64,000 nucleotides of DNA from JANQNX01 sp965601665. GTDB lineage: Bacteria > Pseudomonadota > Gammaproteobacteria > Eutrophobiales > Eutrophobiaceae. Shown piece after piece: positions 7,794 to 18,700 of the stretch; positions within the stretch are counted from its first letter, which is position 1, and each line of letters opens with the position of its first letter. The DNA is taken from NCBI GenBank assembly GCA_965601665.1, contig OZ271833.1:1364001-1428000 (forward strand). The letters are read 5' to 3'. A model generated the notes under the pieces. It did no database searches. It had not been told where the DNA came from and was given only the letters and a program-made list of their open reading frames with translations. The position numbers were made by a program, and so were the translations under genes.

Positions 7794-9628
7794 CAGAATG
7801 CCGATACCAAATCAAATTGCAGCAGGTCAAAGCCGATATCGGGTCCGTTTATCGTGTTTGTCGTGATATAGCGTGCAAACAACCAGGCATAGTCGTTAAT
7901 TCCCAGACGGCCACCAAGTATGAAGCCTCTATTGTTTGTTCCACCCCCGCCAAAGTTTGATTCCGAAAAGGCATCAAGCACGGCATCACCCTCAAGATAC
8001 TTGTAACCGGCAAAGACATCCCAATGACCCTTGCGGTTTATCCTCGGCCAACCCACATTTACCATGAATGAATATCCTAGCGACTGGTCTTCAAGCAAGT
8101 CTGCTGCGTTTGCCGTTGTCAGTATTTGATTTTGATAAATCTGTGCGGCGGCGGAATTGCCTCCTGCGACATAGCGTTCGAGTATGTCGTTTCTATCAAA
8201 GCCAAGGTTTTTGACAAAATCTGCACTAAATACGACATGAATAGGCGCAAGCCTTGCCCAGTCGTAACTGGCGGTAAGATTTAACAAATTATAATCCGAG
8301 GCCAACGCATAAAGTGCTGTATTAATGTCGTCCGCTGCCGCCGGACCTACACCAAGATCGTTTCGTATGTCAAAATAGGTATTACCACCTTGAATAAACT
8401 TGGGCGCAGTAAAGTCATTTTTCTGGAAAGTAATGCGGTTAGATCGATCGTTATAGTTTTGCACATCATTTCTTACACCCTGGGTGTTGACGAAATCATA
8501 ATAGGACGCGGCAAAGGTGAATTGCGACTGGTCACGTAGCGTAATGTCTGCCCCTAGTTGCGCACCAAATAACCATTTGTCCTGTGAGCTAACCTCAAAC
8601 TCCTCGAAAGGGAAAGCGCCGATGTTGACGAACATACTTTTACTATCATCACTGATATCCAGCAGACTGTTGCCTCCCGCCAGATTCTTTTTCAAGCTGA
8701 CCGCAAATCCCTGGAAGCTAAGGTCGCGGTCATATACCAGGTCTGTACCGAAAAACGGGTTCTTGAACCTTCCGGTATTGACTGTGAGCCATGGATAGCC
8801 GTCCACATCCAGGTCGGTAAAGCGTAGATAGGCCCTGTCCAGTGAAATCTCGGTTCGCTCGCCGGTTCGTCCTAAAGTCTCATTTAATGATACTGGCTCG
8901 TTAATATTACCTGTTGTAACACGCGCACCAATTTTTATATCTGCTGAGACATCATAAGACATCGCTAAACGGAAGCGCTCACGAAACTGGTTTCGTGTGC
9001 GTTCACGCTCCTGGAAAAATTCATTCGGGTTTTGAGAAAAAGCTGGATTTTGAGGTTCGAATATATCCGTAGTCGCAAGGTTCTGCTGTTGTTCATTCAA
9101 GGCCAGGAAATCCGGGGCAACATCACGAAAACCATCACCGTCTGAATCCAGCGCTATATCATCAGCATAGAACTCAGATTGATTACGAATACGTATATCG
9201 CCGCTAATCTTTAACTTCTTTACCCATTGCGGCAAGGCATTTGGAACTCCCCAGGACTCATTCTTGGCTTGCGCCAGTACATCACCAACCACTTCTTCGC
9301 GTAATTCTTCACGCACCTGCCTGCGTATATCTTCTTTGACGTGTTCAGGTACATACTGAACCCTGACTGCTTCACTATCGGCTACTTCCTGAGCTTTCTG
9401 TTGCTTTTCTAATTCAGCAGCTTCATTTTCAGCCTCTACCTTTGCTTTTGCCTGCGCAGTCTGCTTCATCAGTTCGGCTTTTTCCTCAGCCAATACACCC
9501 GCGCCAACCAGTTCATCTATCAGATTGGTAATTGTGTTTTTCAATTCCAGCAATTCCTGGCGATCATCAGCATGAGCCTGACTTGCAATAAGCAAGAAGC
9601 TAACAATAAATACAATAAAACGTTTCAT
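7793..9628 (-). CDS. Putative outer membrane porin (Porin_5-like) with N-terminal coiled coil
   Basis: The 611-residue protein starts with a clear signal peptide (MKRFIVFIVSFLLIASQAHAD). Residues about 25-130 form a charged coiled coil (LKNTITNLIDELV, EEKAELMKQTAQAKAKVEAE, VREELREEVV), perhaps spanning the periplasm. The rest is a large barrel starting LKISGDIRIRNQSEFY and ending YITTNTINGPDIGFDLLQFDLVSAF. A loop with DSDGDGFRDVAPD looks like a calcium-binding stretch. It resembles the 'putative porin' family often placed next to TonB/ExbBD genes. It lies 11 bp after the TonB-like gene. A TonB-energised uptake or release channel is possible, but I see no typical plug domain or TonB box. Confidence 0.78.
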   Translation of the reverse strand: MKRFIVFIVSFLLIASQAHADDRQELLELKNTITNLIDELVGAGVLAEEKAELMKQTAQAKAKVEAENEAAELEKQQKAQEVADSEAVRVQYVPEHVKEDIRRQVREELREEVVGDVLAQAKNESWGVPNALPQWVKKLKISGDIRIRNQSEFYADDIALDSDGDGFRDVAPDFLALNEQQQNLATTDIFEPQNPAFSQNPNEFFQERERTRNQFRERFRLAMSYDVSADIKIGARVTTGNINEPVSLNETLGRTGERTEISLDRAYLRFTDLDVDGYPWLTVNTGRFKNPFFGTDLVYDRDLSFQGFAVSLKKNLAGGNSLLDISDDSKSMFVNIGAFPFEEFEVSSQDKWLFGAQLGADITLRDQSQFTFAASYYDFVNTQGVRNDVQNYNDRSNRITFQKNDFTAPKFIQGGNTYFDIRNDLGVGPAAADDINTALYALASDYNLLNLTASYDWARLAPIHVVFSADFVKNLGFDRNDILERYVAGGNSAAAQIYQNQILTTANAADLLEDQSLGYSFMVNVGWPRINRKGHWDVFAGYKYLEGDAVLDAFSESNFGGGGTNNRGFILGGRLGINDYAWLFARYITTNTINGPDIGFDLLQFDLVSAF

Positions 9629-9639
9629 ACTTTACAAAT

Positions 9640-10308
9640 CTATATTCTCGATACAATTCTTATTTTTATCGGCTGCGGTAAATCATCCGGGGGAGTAATC
9701 CCAAGCTTTTTACCTCCAGACAAAGCAGCTACAAGCGCGTCATCAGTGTCAGCGTCACCACTACTGCCTAGTAGTCTTGCTCGTTCAATTCTTCCACTGT
9801 CATCCAGCCAAATTTTCATGATGACGTCGTAAGCCGCTTTTCTAACTTCATCACTTTCGCCAAGTATTCGGTTTATTTCCTGCTTTAAATTACTTGCAAA
9901 CTTTTCTCGAGAACCAGCTCCGCAACCTATCGTACATTTCGGCTTACCTGCCCTTAAACCAAAGCCGTCACCATCGCCAAGTGGCCCATCCATTGTTAAA
10001 TCATCACCACCCTCTGCTTCATCATGTCCCTGATCGGGTTCCGGTTCGGCCTCTGGCTCTGGCTCTGGCTCTGGCTCTGGCTCAGGTTCTTGCTCTTCCT
10101 CTGGCTCTTCAATTTCGGGAGGAGGAGGCGGTGGTGGTGAAGGCGCAACCAGTTTGAATGTTTGTATTTCCTGCTTGGGCGGTGCTGTCTGACCGGACAA
10201 ACTGCTGATAAATGCATAACCACCCCAGAGCAGTAGTCCCAGTACAACAACAAAAGCAACACCTAGTATTAGCTTCTTCTTAAACTCAGACTTATCCTCG
10301 GTAGACAA
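9640..10308 (-). CDS. TonB-like energy transducer
   Basis: The 222-residue protein has one N-terminal membrane anchor (KKLILGVAFVVVLGLLLWGGYAFISSL), a periplasmic linker of PPPPPPP then alternating Glu-Pro (residues about 55-92), and a C-terminal domain with TonB_C features (AYDVIMKIWLDDSGRIERARLLGSSGDADTDDALVAAL). TonB proteins carry proton-motive force from ExbB/ExbD to outer membrane proteins. It is 5 bp after exbD and 11 bp before the porin gene. The Glu-Pro linker is more acidic than the usual Pro-Lys linker of E. coli TonB. A hexanucleotide repeat underlies part of the linker (10055-10084). Confidence 0.85.
   Translation of the reverse strand: MSTEDKSEFKKKLILGVAFVVVLGLLLWGGYAFISSLSGQTAPPKQEIQTFKLVAPSPPPPPPPEIEEPEEEQEPEPEPEPEPEPEAEPEPDQGHDEAEGGDDLTMDGPLGDGDGFGLRAGKPKCTIGCGAGSREKFASNLKQEINRILGESDEVRKAAYDVIMKIWLDDSGRIERARLLGSSGDADTDDALVAALSGGKKLGITPPDDLPQPIKIRIVSRI
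10055..10084. repeat. Hexanucleotide tandem repeat in the TonB linker
   Basis: Five consecutive ggctct/ggctca units encode the Glu-Pro part of the TonB-like linker. The unit is six bases, so copy-number change would lengthen or shorten the linker without a frameshift. Confidence 0.7.
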
Positions 10309-10313
10309 AGCGA

Positions 10314-10727
10314 TTAACCCTTACCGATGGTCGCAGTTACCAGTCCCACCTCCGTGATATTCAAACGACTGAGTAAATCCAGTACATCGATTACGAGTTG
10401 ATACTGCACAGCAGAATCTCCCTTCACAACTACCGGTAACTCAGGATTCGCTGCCTTCATCGAGGCGAGTTGGGATTGCAACTGGTCAAGGGTGACCGCA
10501 TAGGTATCCAGGTAGATTTGTCCATCCGCCGTAATCGTAATCGCCTTAGTTTGTGACTCAGCGAGGCTGGGTGCCTTGCTGGCCTTCGGCAATTCAACTT
10601 TCAATCCCTGTACTGCAGCCGTGGTCATAATGATAAACACAATCAATAAAACGAATGTGAGATCAACCATCGGTGTGATGTTGATATCGTCGTAGGGTTC
10701 GTTATCGCCTTTTGGTCCTTCTGCCAT
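10314..10727 (-). CDS. exbD: ExbD/TolR family biopolymer transport protein
   Basis: ExbD-type stator protein of 137 residues: a short cytoplasmic N-terminus, one membrane helix beginning DINITPMVDLTFVLLIVFIIM whose aspartate is the conserved proton-carrying residue, and a periplasmic domain (VELPKASKAPSLAESQTKAITITADGQIYL and VVVKGDSAVQYQLVIDVLDLL). It works with ExbB to energise a TonB protein; both partners are the flanking genes (15 bp after the ExbB fusion, 5 bp before tonB). The dedicated linkage to a two-partner secretion locus is the unusual point. Confidence 0.92.
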   Translation of the reverse strand: MAEGPKGDNEPYDDINITPMVDLTFVLLIVFIIMTTAAVQGLKVELPKASKAPSLAESQTKAITITADGQIYLDTYAVTLDQLQSQLASMKAANPELPVVVKGDSAVQYQLVIDVLDLLSRLNITEVGLVTATIGKG

Positions 10728-10742
10728 AATTAATACCGTCTA

Positions 10743-12599
10743 CTAGCGTCCAAAAGACTCGTTTAACCTGGCGGTAAATTCATCGGAAAACACGTGCATA
10801 TCTGCATTCAATTCACGAATCTGTGCGCCAAGGTAGTTGTAACCAAACAAGGCCGGTATCGCCACACCAAGTCCGGATACTGTCGCCAGCAATGCTGCGG
10901 CCATACCCGGAGCAATGGCAGAAATATTCACTTCACCGGAGACGGCAATACCGGCAAACACCACCATCACACCGACAACCGTACCCAGCAGGCCAATAAA
11001 AGGGCCGCCGGAAATCGCTATCGTCAGCAATACAATGTAGGAGTTGATGCGTTGTGCTTCACGTACCATGGTGGCATCAAGGGTTGAACGTATGGCATTC
11101 ACCGATTTTTGTTCAAGGCCGGCGAACTCGGCGCCGACCGACGGTGACATACGCTTGCGCAGTTCGGTGATGCCTTGCTTGTAAACCGTAAACAGTGGTG
11201 AGTCAGCAAACTCCTTGTCGTGTTTATAGAGCTTGTCGAAGCTATCGGCATCTGAGCCCAGTCCCTGGTAGGCCTTTAGAAACTTCACGGTCGCTGTTCG
11301 TGCGTTATAAAGGACATAGGCCTTGAAAAACATGATTACAAAAGCAATCAACATCATAACCACACAGAGACCAATAACCAGCTGCTCAACGATGGCCTCT
11401 TCCTTGCCAAATACATTGTCGAAGATGATGCCGAAATAACCACCATGGCCACCGCCTTCACCGCTGCCCTCGGTTTCCTGGGATTCATCACCTCCGTACA
11501 AGAGCAGCTTAGCCGACTTACCCTGCACATTGGCATTGACCTGTAACCAACCCTGGCTACGAGAAATTCCTGAAACACGAACTTCATCCAGTTCACCTAC
11601 AAACGCATTGCCAGCGGGTGCAGACGTCGTTAGGGTTTCAGTAGAAGCAGTTTTTTCTGTGTCAGCTGCCGCAGTAACTTCGTCGTTTGAAAGCTCGCCA
11701 CCTAATGATAAACGCCCCGTCATCGTCAGTGGCGGTATTTCAGAAATCGCTACCTGCTGGCCATTAATATATAGCTGCAATTGACTACCTGCTATAACAA
11801 CAGCCACATGTTGCCAATCACCAATCAATAGTGGAGGACTCAATGCCGTTTCATATGTATTGCCCGCTGCTACCAGTCTTGCTACCAGGGAGCCACCGAC
11901 TTGTTTCAACGATAAGGTATCCTGTCCATTACCGTATTGCATGACAACCGCGTCTTCAGACTGCGCATCTGGTTTAAGCCAGGTAGAAAAAGTCCAGCCA
12001 ATACCTGACGACATGGCCAATGTTGGCGTATCGGCAAACTGGATTGAATTGGTTCCGTCAAATAGCGCGCCCTGCCCCATCAATGACGCACGGCTAACAT
12101 CTGCTGAACTATTTACAGGATGATTGGCGTTTAGAGTTTTGTCCTGCGGCACGCCGGGTTCATCAAAATGCAAGGCCAATACATATGTCTCGTCGAATGT
12201 GCCACTGACATTGGCAGCAGCAATCGCTGTTTGATTGCCGTAATACATGTATATCTTGTCGCTTACTCCAACGCCGAGTTTTGGCAATTTAACCCAGAAC
12301 AAGGCCAGTTCATTAATTGGATCCAGCTTTTCAACATGGTATTCAAGCGGGGTAAGATCGTCGGCCGCCATGAAGCGTAAATCCGCACCGCCGTCCTTGA
12401 TGTCAAAGAAGTAACCAAAGTTACCCGTGTGCAGACGCACCAGCACTGAGACATTGTCAAGTTCTTCATTGATTTGAAGCCCGGTTTCTGTGGTGTCTAT
12501 GGTGATGACCTTTCGAAAGGCCCATTCTTCATTCCACCAGGCCAACACCTGACCTGTCTGGGCCAGTAACAGCCCAAACATAAGCAAATTGCGAAACAT
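10743..12599 (-). CDS. DUF2341-LamG-ExbB/MotA/TolQ proton-channel fusion protein
   Basis: The 618-residue protein combines a signal peptide (1-20), a DUF2341 domain (about 21-130, WWNEEWAFRKVITI to DKIYMYYGNQTA), a LamG/concanavalin-like jelly roll (about 138-345, DKTLNANHPVN, GWTFSTWLKP, DWQHVAVVI, LYINGQ), an acidic Gly-rich linker, and a C-terminal ExbB/TolQ channel (about 403-618) with membrane helices near 405-428, 520-550 and 560-590 (GGPFIGLLGTVVGVM; PGMAAALLATVSGLGVAIPALFGYN). Ordinary ExbB is about 240 residues without a lectin-like periplasmic region. The extra domains should face the periplasm and may sense or bind glycans. It begins the exbB-exbD-tonB-porin part of the operon, 115 bp after TpsA. 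Confidence 0.88.
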   Translation of the reverse strand: MFRNLLMFGLLLAQTGQVLAWWNEEWAFRKVITIDTTETGLQINEELDNVSVLVRLHTGNFGYFFDIKDGGADLRFMAADDLTPLEYHVEKLDPINELALFWVKLPKLGVGVSDKIYMYYGNQTAIAAANVSGTFDETYVLALHFDEPGVPQDKTLNANHPVNSSADVSRASLMGQGALFDGTNSIQFADTPTLAMSSGIGWTFSTWLKPDAQSEDAVVMQYGNGQDTLSLKQVGGSLVARLVAAGNTYETALSPPLLIGDWQHVAVVIAGSQLQLYINGQQVAISEIPPLTMTGRLSLGGELSNDEVTAAADTEKTASTETLTTSAPAGNAFVGELDEVRVSGISRSQGWLQVNANVQGKSAKLLLYGGDESQETEGSGEGGGHGGYFGIIFDNVFGKEEAIVEQLVIGLCVVMMLIAFVIMFFKAYVLYNARTATVKFLKAYQGLGSDADSFDKLYKHDKEFADSPLFTVYKQGITELRKRMSPSVGAEFAGLEQKSVNAIRSTLDATMVREAQRINSYIVLLTIAISGGPFIGLLGTVVGVMVVFAGIAVSGEVNISAIAPGMAAALLATVSGLGVAIPALFGYNYLGAQIRELNADMHVFSDEFTARLNESFGR

Positions 12600-12642
12600 A
12601 CTACCCCGAGAGATGGTCTAAAAATTGATTACAATTTTGATA

Positions 12643-12656
12643 ACGAAATATTTCGT
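12643..12656. promoter_or_regulatory. 14-bp perfect palindrome between TpsA and the ExbB fusion
   Basis: ACGAAATATTTCGT is a perfect palindrome 44-57 bp upstream of the ExbB-fusion start, in the only sizeable gap of this gene run. It is unlike the TTGCATACA-type operators. It could mark a separate promoter for the exbB-exbD-tonB-porin genes. The binding factor is unknown. Confidence 0.35.
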
Positions 12657-12699
12657 AAAGATTACAAAGCCGTGACAAATGCTCGAAACAGGTGCGCAT

Positions 12700-12714
12700 C
12701 ATCACACCGTGATG
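12700..12714 (-). terminator. Small hairpin directly after the TpsA stop
   Basis: CATCAC-GGT-GTGATG on the minus strand begins right after the TpsA stop codon. The 6-bp stem has no U tract after it, so this is a weak attenuator or an mRNA 3'-end stabiliser rather than a proven terminator. Confidence 0.25.
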
Positions 12715-15700
12715 TCAGGATTCTTCCTCTTCATCACCAAAGCCAAGTACTTCGACGGAAATAAACGTCAGCTGTGGTTCTTCGACTTCTTGACGAAGAG
12801 GAAACTGGTTCTCGTCGTCGGAAGCGGCATCTTCTGCGACACGGCTTGCGTTTCCGGCGACGTTGCCGGCACCTGAAAAACCTGCGCCGCCAACTGAGCC
12901 CGTATTGCTGGTCGGAACCCCAACGGCCACGCCGCCAAACTGAATATTGTCTGCACCAATTACCTGAACAGCAGCAATATTGATATTTCCTGAAGAAGCA
13001 ATACCAGCATCACCAGCATCAACGATTCCGTTTGGGGCAATCAGATCCACATCGCCGGGTTCAACACTCGGATCTACGACAACTGCACGAATACCACTAC
13101 CAGAGATCGTATTCGACAGATCTACCTGTACATCACCGCTACTGGTAATGGTTATTCGTGGCTCCGGCGCTGCAATTGCAGATTTGGAGCCACGTCCGGC
13201 ATCAATATTTCCAATCGAAGACCACATCAATATGTCACCACCTAACAGGGTAGATACCCTGGACTGGTTAACCTGGAAGTCACCGCGACTGAAAGTACGT
13301 ATATCGCCTGTTCCCTGCGCTACGACGCCCAGTTCACCAGGCTCTTTAACCGGGGCATTGGCCGGGGCAGATGCCAGGCCAGCATTTACAAAACCACCCG
13401 GCACCAACATGTTTATATCCCCTCCATCTAGAGAATAGACACGACTAAAGAACAGGCTCAAATCCCCTTGATAGTCAGAAAGTTCTGCCAATCGCTCAAA
13501 GTAGTGTTGGTTACTTTCACCCGGCAGTTTCAAAGCCAGATCGCCATAAGCCTCAACGCGATTAAATTGGCTTTCAGGAAACAGCACATCAATAGCTTGA
13601 AAACCCCGCGAAAAATCGCCAGAAGCATCACGTCCGGCCGCACGTAGCTCTGTGTAAAACGTATCAATGACTTCGGGTATCAGGGATTCAATATTTTGCT
13701 GCCACTCTTCATCGGAAATTGTTTCAATGTACTGCCTGTAAAAATCAAGATATTCCGGACCGTCGCCAATTCCTGCCATGATATTGATGTCTGCACCAAC
13801 ATCCGCAAGTACTGGGTTGACAAGATTACCCCTGGTTTCAACACCGATAGATGGGCCAAGATCAATATTTCTGCCTGCCAGGACATCCAGGCGTCCCGGG
13901 CCAGATGCAGAAATAGTCTGGTTACCGCCAGATAAACGAATATCCCGGCCAGCCTGGACACGCGTTACGTCTCCAGCATTAATGTTTTGACCCAGTAAAC
14001 GAATATTGTTGAGATCCCGTCCGGCAAAAAAGCGCGACTGCTCCGGGATGATATATACGCCATTACTGATGTCGCCGTTTTCAGCTACAAACCAACTTGG
14101 CTCAGCGTCATTACTATGTAATGGGGGATCTGAGAATAAGCGACTATTTACTATACGACGCAAATCCGATGTCGATGAAATTGTCGAATTTAAATCCGGA
14201 ATAAGTGACAACGGTTCATCCGACATCAATATGGTAGAAAAATTGTCGGCAATAATATCGGTGCCGGCATAAAGCTCAATATTTCCGTTTAATGAAGGAA
14301 ATATGTCAATTTGTCCGCCTTCCAGGATTACGTTTTGCGTAACAGAAACAAGCTGTAGAGAGCCAGGCATAAGACTAAACTGGAAAGCATTGTTAGGATC
14401 AATTAACGAGGTTGTATTTTGCTGTATGTCTGCAAAACCAGGGTCGACAGTCACATCTCCATTGAGGCTGACAAAACTGGCGCTAGCATCCTGATAAGTA
14501 CTAAAGATTAGGTCCTCGTTATTTTCTACAAGCAATGTTGGGTTGAACACTGACTCAATTTTAATATCACCATTGGCAAACAAGTCAATGTCGCCACCCA
14601 TTAGAGCAAATGTTGTATCCATTTCTAACGGCACACCACCACTTAGCTGCGTGCGACCACCAACGACATCGCCACCTGCGTTAATTTTAGCAGTGCCGTC
14701 TCCAACGAAAAATATGCCTCCTACGATGTCGCCGTCAGCATTAAACGTAATATTGCCGTTACCGTGGCGGCTGACTTCACGTGTATCATAATCACCAACT
14801 ACCCAAGTTGGAGTAGAAACAGATAATCTCGAGATGTCATTACCGGCAGAAACATTAACATTACCACCACCAAATGAAGCGATTCCCTGCTGAAAATTAG
14901 CGAAATCAAGCCAGGTACCGGCATCTTCCTGAAGCTGTATTATCTGACCAAAAAACTCGATAGGTTCGATATAGAGTTGACGCTTGTACCACTCATTAAC
15001 CAGTTGTGTAGTTGAAGACGAATCGCCGGCGCCGTTAATATTGTTTCCCGCAACTAGCGTTATATCGCCACTATCTACAGGCACTAGCTTTGTTGAACTA
15101 TCGGCCGTCGAATCCAGATTCAGATCTGAGGACTTACCGAGAGTGTAGATGACAGATTCCTGGTCACCGAAATTGATATCCCCAGCGGCTGCAACCGTGA
15201 TATCGCCTGTACCGGTTCGAATTAGTTTGCCACTGGCCAGAGTGAAATCACCCCCGGAACTACTATCAAACAATGAGCTATCGACAGAAAACGTTCCTGT
15301 AGTCTTGTCAGAGCCCGCTACAAATCGATAACTCCATGAGTTACCCGTTTGTACCGATTCGATAAAGTTACCGGTTGGTGTACAACTACCAAAGAAACAA
15401 GACTCCTCTGCAACAGAGGTAACACCATCATTAATGTTGCCATTAACATCAATATCACCAGTAGCACGTATGGTGAAAACGCCAGGCTCATCATTATAGC
15501 GCCATGTCGAAAAATCAAGATTATCAGCAACGACTACATTGCCATCATTACGTAGTTCTACACCGGGCTTCAATCTCACCTGACCATCAAATCTTACTGC
15601 TCCTGTAGATTGGTCAAGATAAATAAGAGGTAATCCGCCAGTAATCGCTGACTCATTTGCCATAAAAGCATCTGTATCAGGTTGAACTGTCGATGATAGA

Positions 15701-18700
15701 TAGGCATCAGAAACAACTGCAACGTCATCGTATCGTTTAACTGCTTCTACGTTAATTTCGTTCCCGCCAAGCAACACACTCGATAAGTTATTAATATTAA
15801 TGTCATTATTTGACGCATTTCTGGAAACACGTAAATTGACAGTGCCTGATACGGTATCATCATTTCCAATGCTACCTACCTGCAGGAATCCGGAGCGCAG
15901 ATCAATGTCACCATTCACGGATTCTAGGATGATTTCACCACCTCGCGCATTATCGACAGTAGCACTCCCAGGTAATGGTGCAACACTTAGCCAACTACCT
16001 GTGTCCATAATCAGGTCGTTACCAGCTATCAGTTCAATAACACCGCCTTGTTGCTCATCAGCTGTCCATAAATTCGCCCTGCTTACGCGTATATCACCTG
16101 TTTCTGCGACGAGCTTGATATTCTGGGCCAACAGGAAATCGTTAGATAAATCGATATTTAAATCTCCGGTTCGCTGTCGTACTACTCTTTCCCGGGAGAA
16201 AGCGCCCGAGTTAAGCCGTGAATTTAACTGTGCAAATGTATGTCCACTGGTTAAAGACTGTCCTAATGTAGCTGCGTCAACATAAAATCCACCACCCAGT
16301 TCAACATCCGGAGAAATACCCGGCAGTACAGGATAGGTTCCGGTCAAGTCACCAAGTATGCTGACATCTCCCTGCACAGCATTAAAACGGACGGTGCCTG
16401 CAGCGCGACCTGCTCCTCCGGAACTGACATTAATTGTGCTACCTGTTACAGACTCAATATTTCCCATTGTCGCGGTCAGATTGACGTCTCCGCCAGGTAA
16501 TGCAATCTCATCAATACCGAGCACATCTATAGAATAACCGGATGTATCAATGACTGTATTCTGGCCAAGGACGACATCACCAGTCCTGGCAAGAATATCG
16601 ACTATTCCAACTGAGGCATCCACCACGGTATCAACAAAAACATTCTCGCCTTCAAGTACAAAACGCGAACCGATCTGACGTTGAAGCTCATCAGTTAAGG
16701 ATATGCCGTTATATCGGTCTATAGACAGGTTACCGGTTGTGTTAATAGTGACATCACTATAATCAACTGCCGTTAGTCGCTGGGTTGTTAAATTGAGATC
16801 TCCATTTATTGCAAGGGAAACAACACCTGAACCAGTTGTATCACCTGTAATGTTAGCGTCGATAGAATTAAAACCTTCTATTGAAAAGCTACCTTCATTG
16901 AGATTCAGCTCGTTTGAATTAATTGTCAAACTGCCCGTAGGCGCAGGAATGGAAGTCGTGGCAAGGTTGCCTGAAGCGTTGCCAAAGTTGACACTGTTGG
17001 CATCAATTATGACAACAGCAGGCGTAGTCTGGTCAGCTACAAGACCCGTTGCATTAATTTCCAGATTGTTCAACAGGAGGTTTGCTGTTCCGTAGAAATC
17101 AATTTGACCATCGGTGCGCAACACGAGGTCCAGTCCGGCAATCTGGGCCAGTTTTTCATCATTAATAATCAAACCACTAGCCACATCAACATCGCCAATA
17201 CTAATACTGGATGCACCCAGAGAAAATTCATCAACATTTGCACCTATGTTGGCATCTGAAATGAGATCCCCACTGGAATCAAGGGTAATAGAACGGTCAG
17301 CAAGCAAGTTCACATCGGCTTCTATAGTAAGAGATGTACCAGTGCCTGTAGTGTTAGTACGATTTAATTGTGCCTGAGGTGCTGCTGATACTCTTGCAAG
17401 TGAACTATCGCCATTAAGATTATAAATTTCGCCTGATGATTGAATATCTCCTATGCCAGAAAGTTTTGTACCAGACTCGATAAGCAAATCACCACCGGCA
17501 ACCAGAATGACTTCCGGTGCATCGAGTTCTACTCCATCTACAACAGTCAAATCAGTCGCCGCTACGTCAATATCGGTACCCGAGGACGTAAAGCTGCGAC
17601 GACCACCAATCAAGATACTTTCAGCACCAAGATCATTAACGCTGCTTGCGAGAATTTCTGTGGATCCCGCTACGCCCGTGCCCGATGTTTGAACCACACT
17701 CAGAATGTCAGCACTAATGTCTACCAGTGCGCCCCTACCGCCAATGCCGGCAGCGGTCAACAGGTTACCGTTAAGATTTATTGAATCCTGTCCAATGATG
17801 GACAAAGACCCGGAATCACGGGTTAGGCGTGGAGTAGTGAAGTTATTTGCAGCCGCGATATCAGCTACAACTTGATCAGCAGTAGAAGCATTGTACTCTG
17901 CCAGCTGATTCGCGTAGCTGCCATCGCGGATTATATAACCTGAAGTTGTCGACTCTTGTATCGATGTGCCAAAGACAGTTTCATAACCAGCCACAAGTGT
18001 ACCGTTAAACAAAGAAGAACTGCTTTGATTCAGTGGAATATTATCGAAGCCCTCCACACGTTCTACAAGAAAGGCTCCTGGTAATAGCGCATAGCGTGCT
18101 GGCAGAACGGCATAGTTGCCACTGGCCAAGCCGTTACCTGCTGCAAGGAAAACACTGTCACCCGCTTCCAGATTCCACCCTCTGAATTCCTGACTATCAA
18201 ATGGAGCGAAACCGCGTATATCAGGTAATACTGCAAAAAAGTTATCTGCATTAGTGGCATCCAGGGCATCAACAGAACCACCTGGTCCAGGAATAAATTC
18301 CCAATTATAAAGGTCACCACCGCCCGTTAGGTCTAGCGTTGCATCGTCAGCAATATCAATATTCCTTGCATCAAGTACAATATTTTTTTCCGGCATATTC
18401 TGCTGAGCTGCCGAATAAATGGTGCGAGCATTGTTAAGGCTGGATGTTACGTACAGAAATTCAAGTCCATTCAGAGTTTGACCGAGCAGGATATTGCTAT
18501 CAGCAGCTGACACTGAAGTGATACTACCAGGTTCAAATATAAGCGAATCCTCAATATCGAAATTTAATTCGCCCTGAGGTGCATATAAATTTCCATCCTG
18601 GTACAGATTATTAGCCTTGAACGTAAGTCTGCCGCCAGCCGATAGCACAGGCTGTTGATCTCCGCTAACTGCTGCTCGTAGTGTAATGTCACCATTTCCA

